Source of the DNA: Candidatus Cloacimonadota bacterium
GTDB lineage: Bacteria > Cloacimonadota > Cloacimonadia > Cloacimonadales > TCS61
Direction: 5' to 3'
DNA: 5,275 nucleotides
Assembly: GCA_016927675.1 (NCBI GenBank)
Contig: JAFGMF010000118.1
Coordinates: forward strand, 1-5,275
Each line of letters opens with the position of its first letter. Positions within the stretch are counted from its first letter, which is position 1. This document shows positions 1 through 5,275 of the stretch, one piece after another. The position numbers and the translations under genes are program-made. The notes beneath the pieces are model-generated. The model was not told the DNA's origin. It saw only the letters and a list, made by a program, of their open reading frames with translations, and searched no databases.

Positions 1-699
1 TCCCATAATTGCCGGCATATAGACGATTGAGCCCAGTGTACCTCGTTTTCTTCCTCTGGTGGTAAACCAGTCTTCCTCGGAACCTGCCTGGTGATCAAAC
101 TGAGATATAGGCAGTTCTGTAGAATAGATCACCGGTATCCCCGAGATGATCCCGCGCCGGTGCAGATATTTCCTGATTTTTCTTGCTAACGGACAGTTGA
201 TGGTCTGGGAAATATCTGCCAGTTCGATCCTGCCGGGATCGAACCTGCTGGCAGCGCCCATTACCGATATTACCGGGAGTTTTCTGTGCCAGACCGCTTC
301 CAGCAGACCGGCTTTGGGTCCTAATGAATCAATGGCATCTACAACAAAATCTATGCCCTGAAGCAATTTATCCCTGGTCTCTTCCACAAAAAAGTCACTG
401 AAGATTTCTATCTCTGCGCCAGGATTGATATCCAGCATTCTTTCCCGCATGACCTCAGTCTTATATCTGTTCAATGTACTGTGCAGAGCAGGAAGCTGTC
501 TGTTCAGGTTAGACAGCGTTATTCTATCGAAATCCACTAAAAGCAATCTGCCAATTCCGCTGCGTACCAGAGCCTCTGCAGCATAAGAACCAACTCCGCC
601 TAATCCCATGACTGCAACCCGTGTTGTCCGGAATTTTTCCACTGCTTCGTCACCCAAAAGTAGTCCGGTTCTGGAAAACTGATCTTTTTCTTTTAACAT
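1..699 (-). CDS. tcdA: tRNA threonylcarbamoyladenosine dehydratase, ThiF/E1-like fold (C-terminus cut off by window edge)
   Basis: This is an E1-like enzyme that uses ATP to cyclise N6-threonylcarbamoyladenosine at position 37 of ANN-decoding tRNAs, giving ct6A in the cytoplasm. The 233 visible codons, read by hand from the reverse strand, open with a DQFSRTGLLLG segment typical of TcdA N-termini. They continue with the nucleotide-binding GLGGVGS loop (residues 32-38), VDFDRI (55-60) and SNLNRQ (63-68), Lys80, and the DAID motif (121-124). Residues 170-187 (PLARKIRKYLHRRGIISG) match the usual TcdA C-terminal half. The E. coli protein is about 270 residues, so a few dozen are missing. The ATG at 699 is the only possible start: the frame has no ATG, GTG or TTG between it and the stop codon at 771-769. 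No clear SD precedes it. It lies 117 bases downstream of the tatD-like gene on the same strand. Family assignment is firm; activity is inferred. Confidence 0.93.
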   Translation of the reverse strand, partial: MLKEKDQFSRTGLLLGDEAVEKFRTTRVAVMGLGGVGSYAAEALVRSGIGRLLLVDFDRITLSNLNRQLPALHSTLNRYKTEVMRERMLDINPGAEIEIFSDFFVEETRDKLLQGIDFVVDAIDSLGPKAGLLEAVWHRKLPVISVMGAASRFDPGRIELADISQTINCPLARKIRKYLHRRGIISGIPVIYSTELPISQFDHQAGSEEDWFTTRGRKRGTLGSIVYMPAIMG

Positions 700-767
700 G
701 AGGCTAAAGAAGCATGCCTGCTGATAACAGGAAGTGCCAATGACAAGGATCTGGGAAATGAGCTCAT
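693..767 (-). other. possible 24-codon leader ORF overlapping the tcdA start
   Basis: A short frame starts at ATG 767 and ends at TAA 695-693, so its stop codon interleaves with the tcdA start in an ATGTTAA arrangement. A purine-rich stretch with GAGG and AAAGG (788-780) lies upstream, at a rather long spacing of 12 bases from the ATG. The tcdA start itself has no recognisable SD, so translational coupling through this small frame is possible. The predicted peptide (Ser- and Leu-rich, ending in Cys) resembles nothing I know. Chance is a reasonable alternative. Confidence 0.2.
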
Positions 768-816
768 ATTATTCTTTTACCTTTCCTCAACAGAACTGAG
801 ATTATCATTTCAATTA

Positions 817-1602
817 TCAGGTAGTATCAAGATCTTCAGAACATTTATTTCCGAAAAGCTTCAGAAAATTCTCCGCCTGGATTTTCCTGAGGTCCTTGAA
901 TGAAATTTCTGCCAGTTCAGCAATCCGTTCAGCTGTGAGAAGCAGATTAGACAGGCTGTTGTATGGCTTATCCGGATCGGGACTGGCATACGGTGAATCT
1001 GTCTCAAGCAGGATCCTTTTCTGGTCGATCAGGTATTTTAAAGTTTGCTCAGCAGATAAACGGCTGTTCAGGGAAAAATACGAATTCAATCTGGAAAATT
1101 CTTTTGCTGTCTCGAGAGAACTGTTGAAGCCATGAATAATGTAAGTGAGATCAGGAAAATTTTTCCGCAGCAGTGAAAAGATCTCATAATAGTATTTCAC
1201 GATATGAAGAAACACCGGTAATTCGGCTGAAGATGCCAGATAAAGCTGCTCAAGAAGGATTTTTTTTTGATAATTCAGGTCTGGATTACGTTTATCGAGG
1301 CCGATCTCTCCAATGGCAATGATTTTTGACTCCCGGATCAACTGGTCCAGTAATTTGAGATCATTCTCAGAACTCAGCTGATAATATGGATGTATTCCGG
1401 CACACCAGCTGATCAACTGAGCAAATTGAGGATACCTGTTCTTGAAATTGCTGTGCCAGTGGAATTCTGATGCACAGAGAGCTGAGCTGACAAAGTGTTT
1501 TATCCCGACGGAGATTGCGAATTCGATATCCTGAACAAGGTGATCTTTGAGTAACGGATCTGATAAATGACAGTGAGAATCGAACCAGCTTTCTGTATTC
1601 AT
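817..1602 (-). CDS. TatD-family metal-dependent hydrolase (261 aa)
   Basis: This is a TIM-barrel amidohydrolase-superfamily protein of the TatD group, whose members are metal-dependent DNases, with D-aminoacyl-tRNA deacylase activity reported for some; the substrate here is not known. The visible metal-ligand motifs are FDSHCH (His10, His12), GEIGLD (Glu99), FLHIVK (His133), YIIHGF (His157) and LLETDSPYASP (Asp202), so the expected ligand set is complete. GIHP at 69-72 is also typical. The HGF form with a following SS resembles the YjjV-like branch. The length fits the family's usual 255-265 residues. The start at 1602 was chosen because homology begins there. The frame stays open to an ATG at 1659, but that extension would just translate the 1624-1654 hairpin into an Arg/Ile-rich tail (LTRIRLQRIRVFTIR). 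The SD before 1602 is weak. The usual Arg two residues after the third His is Val here, a mild deviation. It probably shares transcripts with the downstream tcdA. Confidence 0.93.
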   Translation of the reverse strand: MNTESWFDSHCHLSDPLLKDHLVQDIEFAISVGIKHFVSSALCASEFHWHSNFKNRYPQFAQLISWCAGIHPYYQLSSENDLKLLDQLIRESKIIAIGEIGLDKRNPDLNYQKKILLEQLYLASSAELPVFLHIVKYYYEIFSLLRKNFPDLTYIIHGFNSSLETAKEFSRLNSYFSLNSRLSAEQTLKYLIDQKRILLETDSPYASPDPDKPYNSLSNLLLTAERIAELAEISFKDLRKIQAENFLKLFGNKCSEDLDTT

Positions 1603-1623
1603 TAATTTTACCCGGATAGTAAA

Positions 1624-1654
1624 GACCCGTATCCGTTGTAAGCGGATACGGGTC
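1624..1654 (-). terminator. perfect 12-bp inverted repeat, likely terminator or attenuator of the barrel gene
   Basis: The arms at 1624-1635 and 1643-1654 are perfectly complementary (GACCCGTATCCG and its reverse complement) around a 7-base loop. The hairpin starts 8 bases beyond the stop codon of the outer-membrane protein gene and ends 21 bases before the tatD-like start. Read on the minus strand, the downstream arm is followed by TTTACTAT, only a short and interrupted U-tract. Termination may therefore be partial, letting some transcripts continue into tatD and tcdA. It could instead act as a 3' stabilising structure or be one copy of a dispersed repeat. Confidence 0.6.
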
Positions 1655-1662
1655 AGCAAAAA

Positions 1663-3129
1663 TTAGAATCTGAATTCTACACCGACATTCATGGATTTAA
1701 TGGTTTCTTCTTTACCTTTGATCCTGCCATTACCATTAAAATCTGAGTATCTTTCCTGATATTTGGCAACCAGCCGGGTAGTGCTGCCCAGTGAATAGGC
1801 AAGAATACCATTTACCTGAGCAGAAGGGGCTTTGAAATATCTGAGTTTATCAAATCCGGTCTGAGAATAATTCACTTCTGCCTGAACCAGTTTAGGAATA
1901 AGCTTCTGGGCAAGATTAACCTTACCCCAGATGGAACGGTAATTGTAGTCATCTTCTCCATACATGTCTTCATAAGAGACGGTAAGATAGATCATATTGA
2001 AGAGATCTGCAGTAAGGCTGCCAAACCAGCCTTTCAACTCCGTTGTGAATTCCAGCAGTGATTCTTTGGTGAAAACTTCATTATTCACAACAATACAGCG
2101 TTGGTCATCATAAAGATGATCAAAATATCCCGGCAGAAAATCATCCTGATAAAACCGAAATTCAAGATTGGCATCGAAGATCAGAAACTTTGAGTAGAAA
2201 CCAGGGAAAATGAATCCCATATTATGATCAACAATTTTAGCTGCTTCTCCATAGTGGCCCAAGGAAAATAGCTTACTCTCAACAAGAGGAATTGTGTAAT
2301 CAGCTCCAAAAATGATGATACCATCTTCGTCAAAACTAATCTTATCTCTGATAACATCATTATCTAACAGATTATTTTCCAGCCAGGCTTCGATTTCCTC
2401 TTCAGTCCAATTGTTTTCAATCAGCCAATCATAATCAATTAAACCGTCTCCATCAAGATCAGGATCATCATCATCATAAATTCCGTCACCATCAGTGTCA
2501 ACGGGAAGACTGGCGATCGTATCGTCATCAAGTTTACCATATTGATCGCGATCTGTTACGATCGTTCCGCCGAATTTCAATTTATTGAGCAGAGTGATTT
2601 CTGTGGATGAGAGCGGTTCAATAGTAATTCTGCCAGCCAGGATCTCATTTGTTTCCAGATTTGAGGAAAAGGCTTCCAACTCGATATTGGAAACGGGGAT
2701 TTTTCCACCAAGCTGCAGACCAATCTGACGAAATTCCGGATAACGAAGCATGTTTGAGTAATTCTTCATGATCAACCCGTGACCAAGAGTGTAATAGGGG
2801 AATCCACCGACTCGGAAATAGAAAGGATCACCCCTTAAGCCATAACGGATGTAATATATCTTGTTCAGATAGTCTCCGAAATTATCCCAGTCTTCTTCCC
2901 GGATCTTGCCATTACTGTCGATCAAAAGCTCAATATCAAGACCAATCCCGAATTTTCCTAGCACAAGTTCCGGCATGAATCTGATCTGGGAGTATGTATC
3001 ATCCCCGATTACCATCGTGCCAATAGCACCGCCCATGCTGAATCCGGCTTCTGCTGTGACGTCAATGTCATCTGCTGAACTGAAGAAAGGTATGAATAAA
3101 ACAGAAATTATTATTATCCATTTGAACAT
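1663..3129 (-). CDS. predicted outer-membrane beta-barrel protein with thrombospondin type 3-like calcium repeats (488 aa)
   Basis: Function unknown; a surface-exposed or porin-like barrel is inferred. Residues 1-19 form a signal peptide (Lys4, hydrophobic core IIIISVLFIPFF, small residues SSA before Asp20). The rest shows alternating hydrophobic/polar strands rich in Tyr, Phe and Gly and ends in VGVEFRF with a terminal Phe, the usual assembly signal of outer-membrane barrels. Residues 105-142 carry a conserved-looking stretch with YFRVGGFPYYTLGHGLIM and NYSNMLRYPEFRQIGLQLGG. Residues 211-232 hold two tandem DxDGDGxxD motifs of thrombospondin type 3 type, joined by an Asp run. An acidic helical segment (about 235-258) with several Trp and Glu follows. 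A separate EF-hand-like loop lies at 463-474, in the last turn of the barrel. The ATG at 3129 has a strong SD. The gene is divergent from the NFACT gene and is followed by a hairpin. No specific transport or adhesion role can be assigned. Confidence 0.85.
   Translation of the reverse strand: MFKWIIIISVLFIPFFSSADDIDVTAEAGFSMGGAIGTMVIGDDTYSQIRFMPELVLGKFGIGLDIELLIDSNGKIREEDWDNFGDYLNKIYYIRYGLRGDPFYFRVGGFPYYTLGHGLIMKNYSNMLRYPEFRQIGLQLGGKIPVSNIELEAFSSNLETNEILAGRITIEPLSSTEITLLNKLKFGGTIVTDRDQYGKLDDDTIASLPVDTDGDGIYDDDDPDLDGDGLIDYDWLIENNWTEEEIEAWLENNLLDNDVIRDKISFDEDGIIIFGADYTIPLVESKLFSLGHYGEAAKIVDHNMGFIFPGFYSKFLIFDANLEFRFYQDDFLPGYFDHLYDDQRCIVVNNEVFTKESLLEFTTELKGWFGSLTADLFNMIYLTVSYEDMYGEDDYNYRSIWGKVNLAQKLIPKLVQAEVNYSQTGFDKLRYFKAPSAQVNGILAYSLGSTTRLVAKYQERYSDFNGNGRIKGKEETIKSMNVGVEFRF
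1708..1743 (-). other. segment coding an EF-hand-like loop near the barrel C-terminus
   Basis: This codes residues 463-474 (DFNGNGRIKGKE) of the barrel protein. The 12 positions fit the EF-hand loop: Asp at 1, Asn at 3, Asn at 5, Gly at 6, Ile at 8 and Glu at 12. It sits between the last two predicted strands, so it would be an isolated loop without the flanking helices of a true EF-hand. Calcium binding is inferred only. Confidence 0.45.
2434..2499 (-). other. segment coding two TSP3-like calcium-binding repeats
   Basis: This codes residues 211-232 of the barrel protein: D-T-D-G-D-G-I-Y-D, then a short Asp-Pro linker, then D-L-D-G-D-G-L-I-D. Spaced Asp side chains with central Gly are the thrombospondin type 3 / dockerin-like Ca2+-binding pattern. 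The Asp run between the repeats is coded by consecutive GAT codons, giving a small trinucleotide repeat. Confidence 0.75.
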
Positions 3130-3134
3130 TTGAC

Positions 3135-3142
3135 TTCCTCCT
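3135..3142 (-). promoter_or_regulatory. strong Shine-Dalgarno site of the barrel gene
   Basis: AGGAGGAA on the minus strand lies 5 bases before the ATG at 3129. It fixes that start and predicts efficient translation. It is the clearest ribosome binding site in the window. Confidence 0.85.
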
Positions 3143-3158
3143 GAAAATTTTTTCTTAA

Positions 3159-3185
3159 ATTCTCTACCAATATGTTCAATGTCAA
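3159..3185 (-). promoter_or_regulatory. candidate sigma-70-like promoter for the barrel gene
   Basis: A perfect TTGACA -35 box is read on the minus strand at 3185-3180. The best -10 match is GAGAAT (3164-3159), four of six consensus bases, but the spacer is only 15 bases. A transcript from here would have a 5' leader of about 20-25 bases that includes the SD site. The -35 box is convincing and the -10 is weak, so the assignment is tentative, especially if the organism uses other promoter rules. Confidence 0.4.
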
Positions 3186-3191
3186 GATTAA

Positions 3192-3207
3192 TATTGTCTA
3201 GACAATA
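3192..3207. promoter_or_regulatory. perfect 16-bp palindrome, candidate operator
   Basis: TATTGTCTAGACAATA is identical to its own reverse complement with no central spacer. It lies between the divergent barrel and NFACT genes, 6 bases upstream of the barrel gene's TTGACA box and 73 bases before the NFACT start. A gapless symmetric site of this size suits a dimeric DNA-binding regulator better than an RNA hairpin, because it leaves no loop. No regulator gene is visible in the window. Confidence 0.45.
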
Positions 3208-3269
3208 GACTCTTAAATAGATGCTAAATCTTTTATGGACAAATTTTCCGGGGATAATTCCATATCTCC

Positions 3270-3274
3270 GGGGA
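3270..3274 (+). promoter_or_regulatory. probable ribosome binding site deciding the NFACT start
   Basis: GGGGA ends 6 bases before the ATG at 3281. It is not a canonical AGGAGG, but its position is good, whereas the alternative ATG at 3221 has no purine-rich site upstream. It is the second copy of a TCCGGGGA octamer; the first copy is at 3247-3254. Confidence 0.5.
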
Positions 3275-3280
3275 ACTAAA

Positions 3281-4732
3281 ATGGAATATCAGTATCTGGA
3301 AAATTGGGTAATTGAAAACCGGAGAATCGGCAGAAAATTCAGTAATATGCTGTTATACAAAGAACAGATAGCTATTTTTTTTCACAGAGAAAAACAGTAT
3401 CTGCAGATAAATCTTAGCGATAATCCTTTTTGTTTTTTTGCAGATGAACTGATCCTGCCTTTCAGAGATTTTTCCGGGTTTCAGGGTTTTAACCGTTCTC
3501 TGCAGAATGCTGTTTTGGATGATATCATGATCGTAAATGATGACCGGATCATCAAAATGATCTTCAACCGGATAGGATTAGATAATAAAATCAATAAACT
3601 GAATCTTATTCTGGAGCTGATCCCTGCAAAACGTAATCTAATCCTTACGGATGCTTCGGATCGTGTGATTGAAATCTGGAAAAAAGGCAGACAGAACGTA
3701 GATCAGCGGAATCAACAGGGGCACTTATATCAGCCGCCGGAAAGTAAGCATATTAATTACGTGATTGATCAAGATCACGCTATCAAATCTGAAAAAATAC
3801 AGAAATTTCCAGATGTTAATCAGAAATTAAAAAGTGATACAAGTATAAATGAAAAGTTGCGTAATTTATTCTTTGATCAGATTCTGCCAGATATTCTGCA
3901 GGCAGACAAGGAAAAGCAACAGCAGGATATCCGAAAACAGCTGGATAAATTAAACAGGAAGCTGATAAAATTGTCTGCTGAAGCAGATCTAGCCGGGAAA
4001 GAAATTTTATGGAAGCAAAATGCGGAATTATTACGGAGCAATTTTCCCGGATTGCGCAAAGGAATGTCTGCTATTGAGTTAGATAATTATTTTGTGGATG
4101 GATTTCCGAAAGTAAACATCAAACTGGATCCTTTACTTGATCCGCAGAAAAATATCGAGTATTATGTAAAAAAATACCGCAAAGCGAAAAACGGAAAGAA
4201 AATAATCGGGGAACAGATCGAAATAACAAAAAAACAAATAGAGAAACTTGAAATTGAACTGGATAATATCCTACAGACTGAACCCGGGATCCAGCCGGAA
4301 CAACCAGTAAAATCGGGAAAAATTCAGCAAAAAAGAGAATTTCGAAAAATTAAAATCGGCTCAGACTGGGAGATTATGATCGGACGTAACAGCAGTGAGA
4401 ATGACGAGCTTGTAACAAAAATCGGCAAGCCAATCGACTGGTGGTTTCATACCAGAATCTATCGAGGATCTCATGTGCTGCTTAAAAATTATCAGAAAAA
4501 AGAGCCGCCTGAAAAGTTGAAAATCTTCTGCTGTCGTCTTGCAGCATATTACAGTAAAGCAAAGAAATCGGTGAATATTCCCGTTGACTATACTCAGATA
4601 AGATATATCAGGAAACCCAGAAAAAGCAGCCCCGGGCAGGTTACCTATTTCAAGCATCAGACTATTTTTGTGAACCCTCTGAGTTTCAGAGAAGCTGTAA
4701 GCAGGATAAAAAGTGATGAATTCTCTGTATGA
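3281..4732 (+). CDS. NFACT/RqcH-family protein without the HhH domain (483 aa)
   Basis: Family members (RqcH/YloA/FbpA, eukaryotic Rqc2/NEMF) bind obstructed 50S subunits; bacterial RqcH recruits tRNA-Ala to add Ala tails to stalled chains. An NFACT-N domain covers about residues 5-135, including LDDIMIV (79-85) and RNLILTDASDRVIEIW. A basic linker follows, then a coiled-coil region (about 205-335) containing NAELLRSNFPGLRKG and YYVKKYRKAKNGKK, which match the RqcH CC-M region. The NFACT-R domain covers about 355-466, with IGRNSSENDELVTK, WWFHTRIYRGSHVLL, AAYYSKAKKSVNIPVDYTQIRYIRKP and PGQVTYFKHQTIFVNP. It is roughly 90 residues shorter than B. subtilis RqcH (about 570); the gap falls where the helix-hairpin-helix domain should be. 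Where RqcH has Asp97-Arg98, this protein has Asp80-Asp81. The start at 3281 is favoured by homology and a GGGGA site; an ATG at 3221 adds 20 unrelated residues. Its end overlaps the radical SAM gene. Family is certain, Ala-tailing is doubtful. Confidence 0.92.
   Translation: MEYQYLENWVIENRRIGRKFSNMLLYKEQIAIFFHREKQYLQINLSDNPFCFFADELILPFRDFSGFQGFNRSLQNAVLDDIMIVNDDRIIKMIFNRIGLDNKINKLNLILELIPAKRNLILTDASDRVIEIWKKGRQNVDQRNQQGHLYQPPESKHINYVIDQDHAIKSEKIQKFPDVNQKLKSDTSINEKLRNLFFDQILPDILQADKEKQQQDIRKQLDKLNRKLIKLSAEADLAGKEILWKQNAELLRSNFPGLRKGMSAIELDNYFVDGFPKVNIKLDPLLDPQKNIEYYVKKYRKAKNGKKIIGEQIEITKKQIEKLEIELDNILQTEPGIQPEQPVKSGKIQQKREFRKIKIGSDWEIMIGRNSSENDELVTKIGKPIDWWFHTRIYRGSHVLLKNYQKKEPPEKLKIFCCRLAAYYSKAKKSVNIPVDYTQIRYIRKPRKSSPGQVTYFKHQTIFVNPLSFREAVSRIKSDEFSV
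4703..4706 (+). promoter_or_regulatory. ribosome binding site of the radical SAM gene, inside the NFACT coding region
   Basis: AGGA sits 9 bases before the ATG at 4716 and within the last codons of the NFACT gene. It supports this start and translation from the same mRNA as NFACT. Confidence 0.5.
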
Positions 4733-5275
4733 ATGTGAACTCTGTCCCCGGAATTGTCTTGCAGACAGATCTTATGTCGAAGGTTACTGTCGAAGTGGGT
4801 TGGAGATCAAGATCAGCTCGTGGGATCTGCATTTCGGAGAGGAATCCTGTCTCAGCGGTACCCGTGGAAGTGGAACGATCTTCTTCACAAATTGTAATCT
4901 TCGCTGTGTTTTCTGTCAGAATCATACCATAAGTCAATCAGGAATTGGAAATCAGATAAGTACAGAGGATCTTGTTGAAATCATTCTGAAATTACAGGAT
5001 CTGGGAGCGCATAATATCAATCTGGTTACTCCTACACATTTCAGTTCTCAGCTTCAGAAAGTTCTGATCAAGGCAAAAGATCAAGGCTTGGAAATACCAG
5101 TAATCTGGAATTCAAATGCCTATGAAAAAGTGGAAACCTTAAAGCAGATGGTTGAGTTAGTGGATATCTATCTGTCCGATCTAAAATATCTGAGTCCTGA
5201 GATCGCCGCCAGATATTCTGATGCCGGTGATTATCCTCAATTCGCTACTGCTGCTGTTCTGGAGATGCACAATCA
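4716..5275 (+). CDS. radical SAM protein, COG1313/PflX-like pyruvate formate-lyase activase homologue (C-terminus cut off by window edge)
   Basis: Radical SAM enzymes cleave S-adenosylmethionine with a [4Fe-4S] cluster to start radical chemistry. This branch (COG1313) resembles pyruvate formate-lyase activating enzymes, but its true substrate is not established. The 186 visible codons begin MNSLYECELCPRNC, giving an N-terminal Cys set (Cys7, Cys10, Cys14, Cys25) that could hold a further metal site. Then come LHFGEE (38-43), SGTRGSGTIFFTNC (47-60) and the CNLRCVFC cluster motif (Cys60, Cys64, Cys67; CxxxCxxC) followed by QN. HNINLVTPTHF and VDIYLSDLKY further on match the family closely. The ATG at 4716 overlaps the NFACT stop (4730-4732) by 17 bases, so the two genes are almost certainly co-transcribed. 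Roughly the last third is expected beyond the window. Family assignment is strong; no partner protein is visible. Confidence 0.93.
   Translation, partial: MNSLYECELCPRNCLADRSYVEGYCRSGLEIKISSWDLHFGEESCLSGTRGSGTIFFTNCNLRCVFCQNHTISQSGIGNQISTEDLVEIILKLQDLGAHNINLVTPTHFSSQLQKVLIKAKDQGLEIPVIWNSNAYEKVETLKQMVELVDIYLSDLKYLSPEIAARYSDAGDYPQFATAAVLEMHN

Noticed and set aside
146..361. 71-codon plus-strand open frame
   Set aside because: It is antisense to the well-supported tcdA coding region, has no SD and shows no protein-like features.
700..816. Possible terminator or promoter in the tatD-tcdA gap
   Set aside because: Only a 4-5 bp CTCA/TGAG stem around 786-800 was found, with no T-tract and no convincing paired -35/-10 boxes.
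896..1135. 79-codon plus-strand open frame
   Set aside because: It lies opposite the conserved C-terminal half of the TatD protein and has no independent support.
1603..1659. N-terminal extension of the TatD protein to ATG 1659
   Set aside because: It would translate the terminator-like hairpin into an Arg/Ile-rich tail; family homology and the DxHxH motif position fit the start at 1602.
2906..3133. 75-codon plus-strand open frame
   Set aside because: It is antisense to the signal peptide and first strands of the barrel gene and covers its SD site; a mirror of real coding bias.
3221..3280. N-terminal extension of the NFACT protein to ATG 3221
   Set aside because: The 20 extra residues match nothing in the family and no ribosome site precedes that ATG.
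3877..4059. 60-codon minus-strand open frame
   Set aside because: It is antisense to the NFACT coiled coil and Cys/Ser/Phe-rich, as expected from a reversed coiled-coil sequence.
4361..4657. 98-codon minus-strand open frame
   Set aside because: It is antisense to the strongly conserved NFACT-R domain.
4686..4937. Open frames on both strands (minus 4937-4686, plus 4729-4932)
   Set aside because: Both are out of frame with the radical SAM gene, whose CxxxCxxC motif is unmistakable in the frame starting at 4716.
1..5275. CRISPR array, tRNA/rRNA genes, insertion sequence, phage or defence genes
   Set aside because: No repeated spacers, cloverleaf or rRNA-like stretches, transposase motifs or known defence domains were seen on either strand; all substantial coding space is explained by the five genes listed.

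Overview
The window looks like chromosomal DNA from a Gram-negative bacterium of moderate-to-low GC content. It has two divergent transcription blocks and no sign of mobile DNA. A predicted outer-membrane beta-barrel with a signal peptide and a terminal Phe points to a diderm. Thrombospondin type 3-like Asp/Gly repeats inside a barrel, together with an RqcH/NFACT-type protein and a COG1313-type radical SAM enzyme, would suit the Cloacimonadota/FCB part of the tree. That placement is an impression from protein style, not a demonstrated assignment.

The left block is on the minus strand and is read right to left. It begins with a 488-residue outer-membrane protein (3129-1663) that has a strong Shine-Dalgarno (SD) site and a TTGACA -35-like box. 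A perfect 12-bp hairpin follows (1624-1654). Next come a TatD-family metal-dependent hydrolase (1602-817), a 117-bp gap, and a TcdA/CsdL-type ThiF-fold enzyme for cyclic t6A formation on tRNA (699 to beyond base 1). The right block is on the plus strand. It holds an NFACT/RqcH-family protein (3281-4732), whose end overlaps by 17 bases the start of a radical SAM enzyme (4716 to beyond 5275). The 151-bp gap between the blocks is a divergent regulatory region containing a perfect 16-bp palindrome.

Functionally this is mostly housekeeping: tRNA modification (TcdA), nucleic-acid or D-aminoacyl hydrolysis (TatD) and ribosome-associated quality control or a relative of it (NFACT). Alongside are an uncharacterised radical SAM activase-like protein and an uncharacterised surface protein. 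The points most worth a second look are the NFACT protein, which lacks the helix-hairpin-helix domain and has Asp-Asp where RqcH has its essential Asp-Arg pair; the barrel protein, which carries both TSP3-like calcium motifs and a separate EF-hand-like loop; and the palindrome between the divergent genes. No defence system, CRISPR array, tRNA, rRNA, insertion sequence or phage gene was seen, and I do not think the window holds a new multi-gene system.
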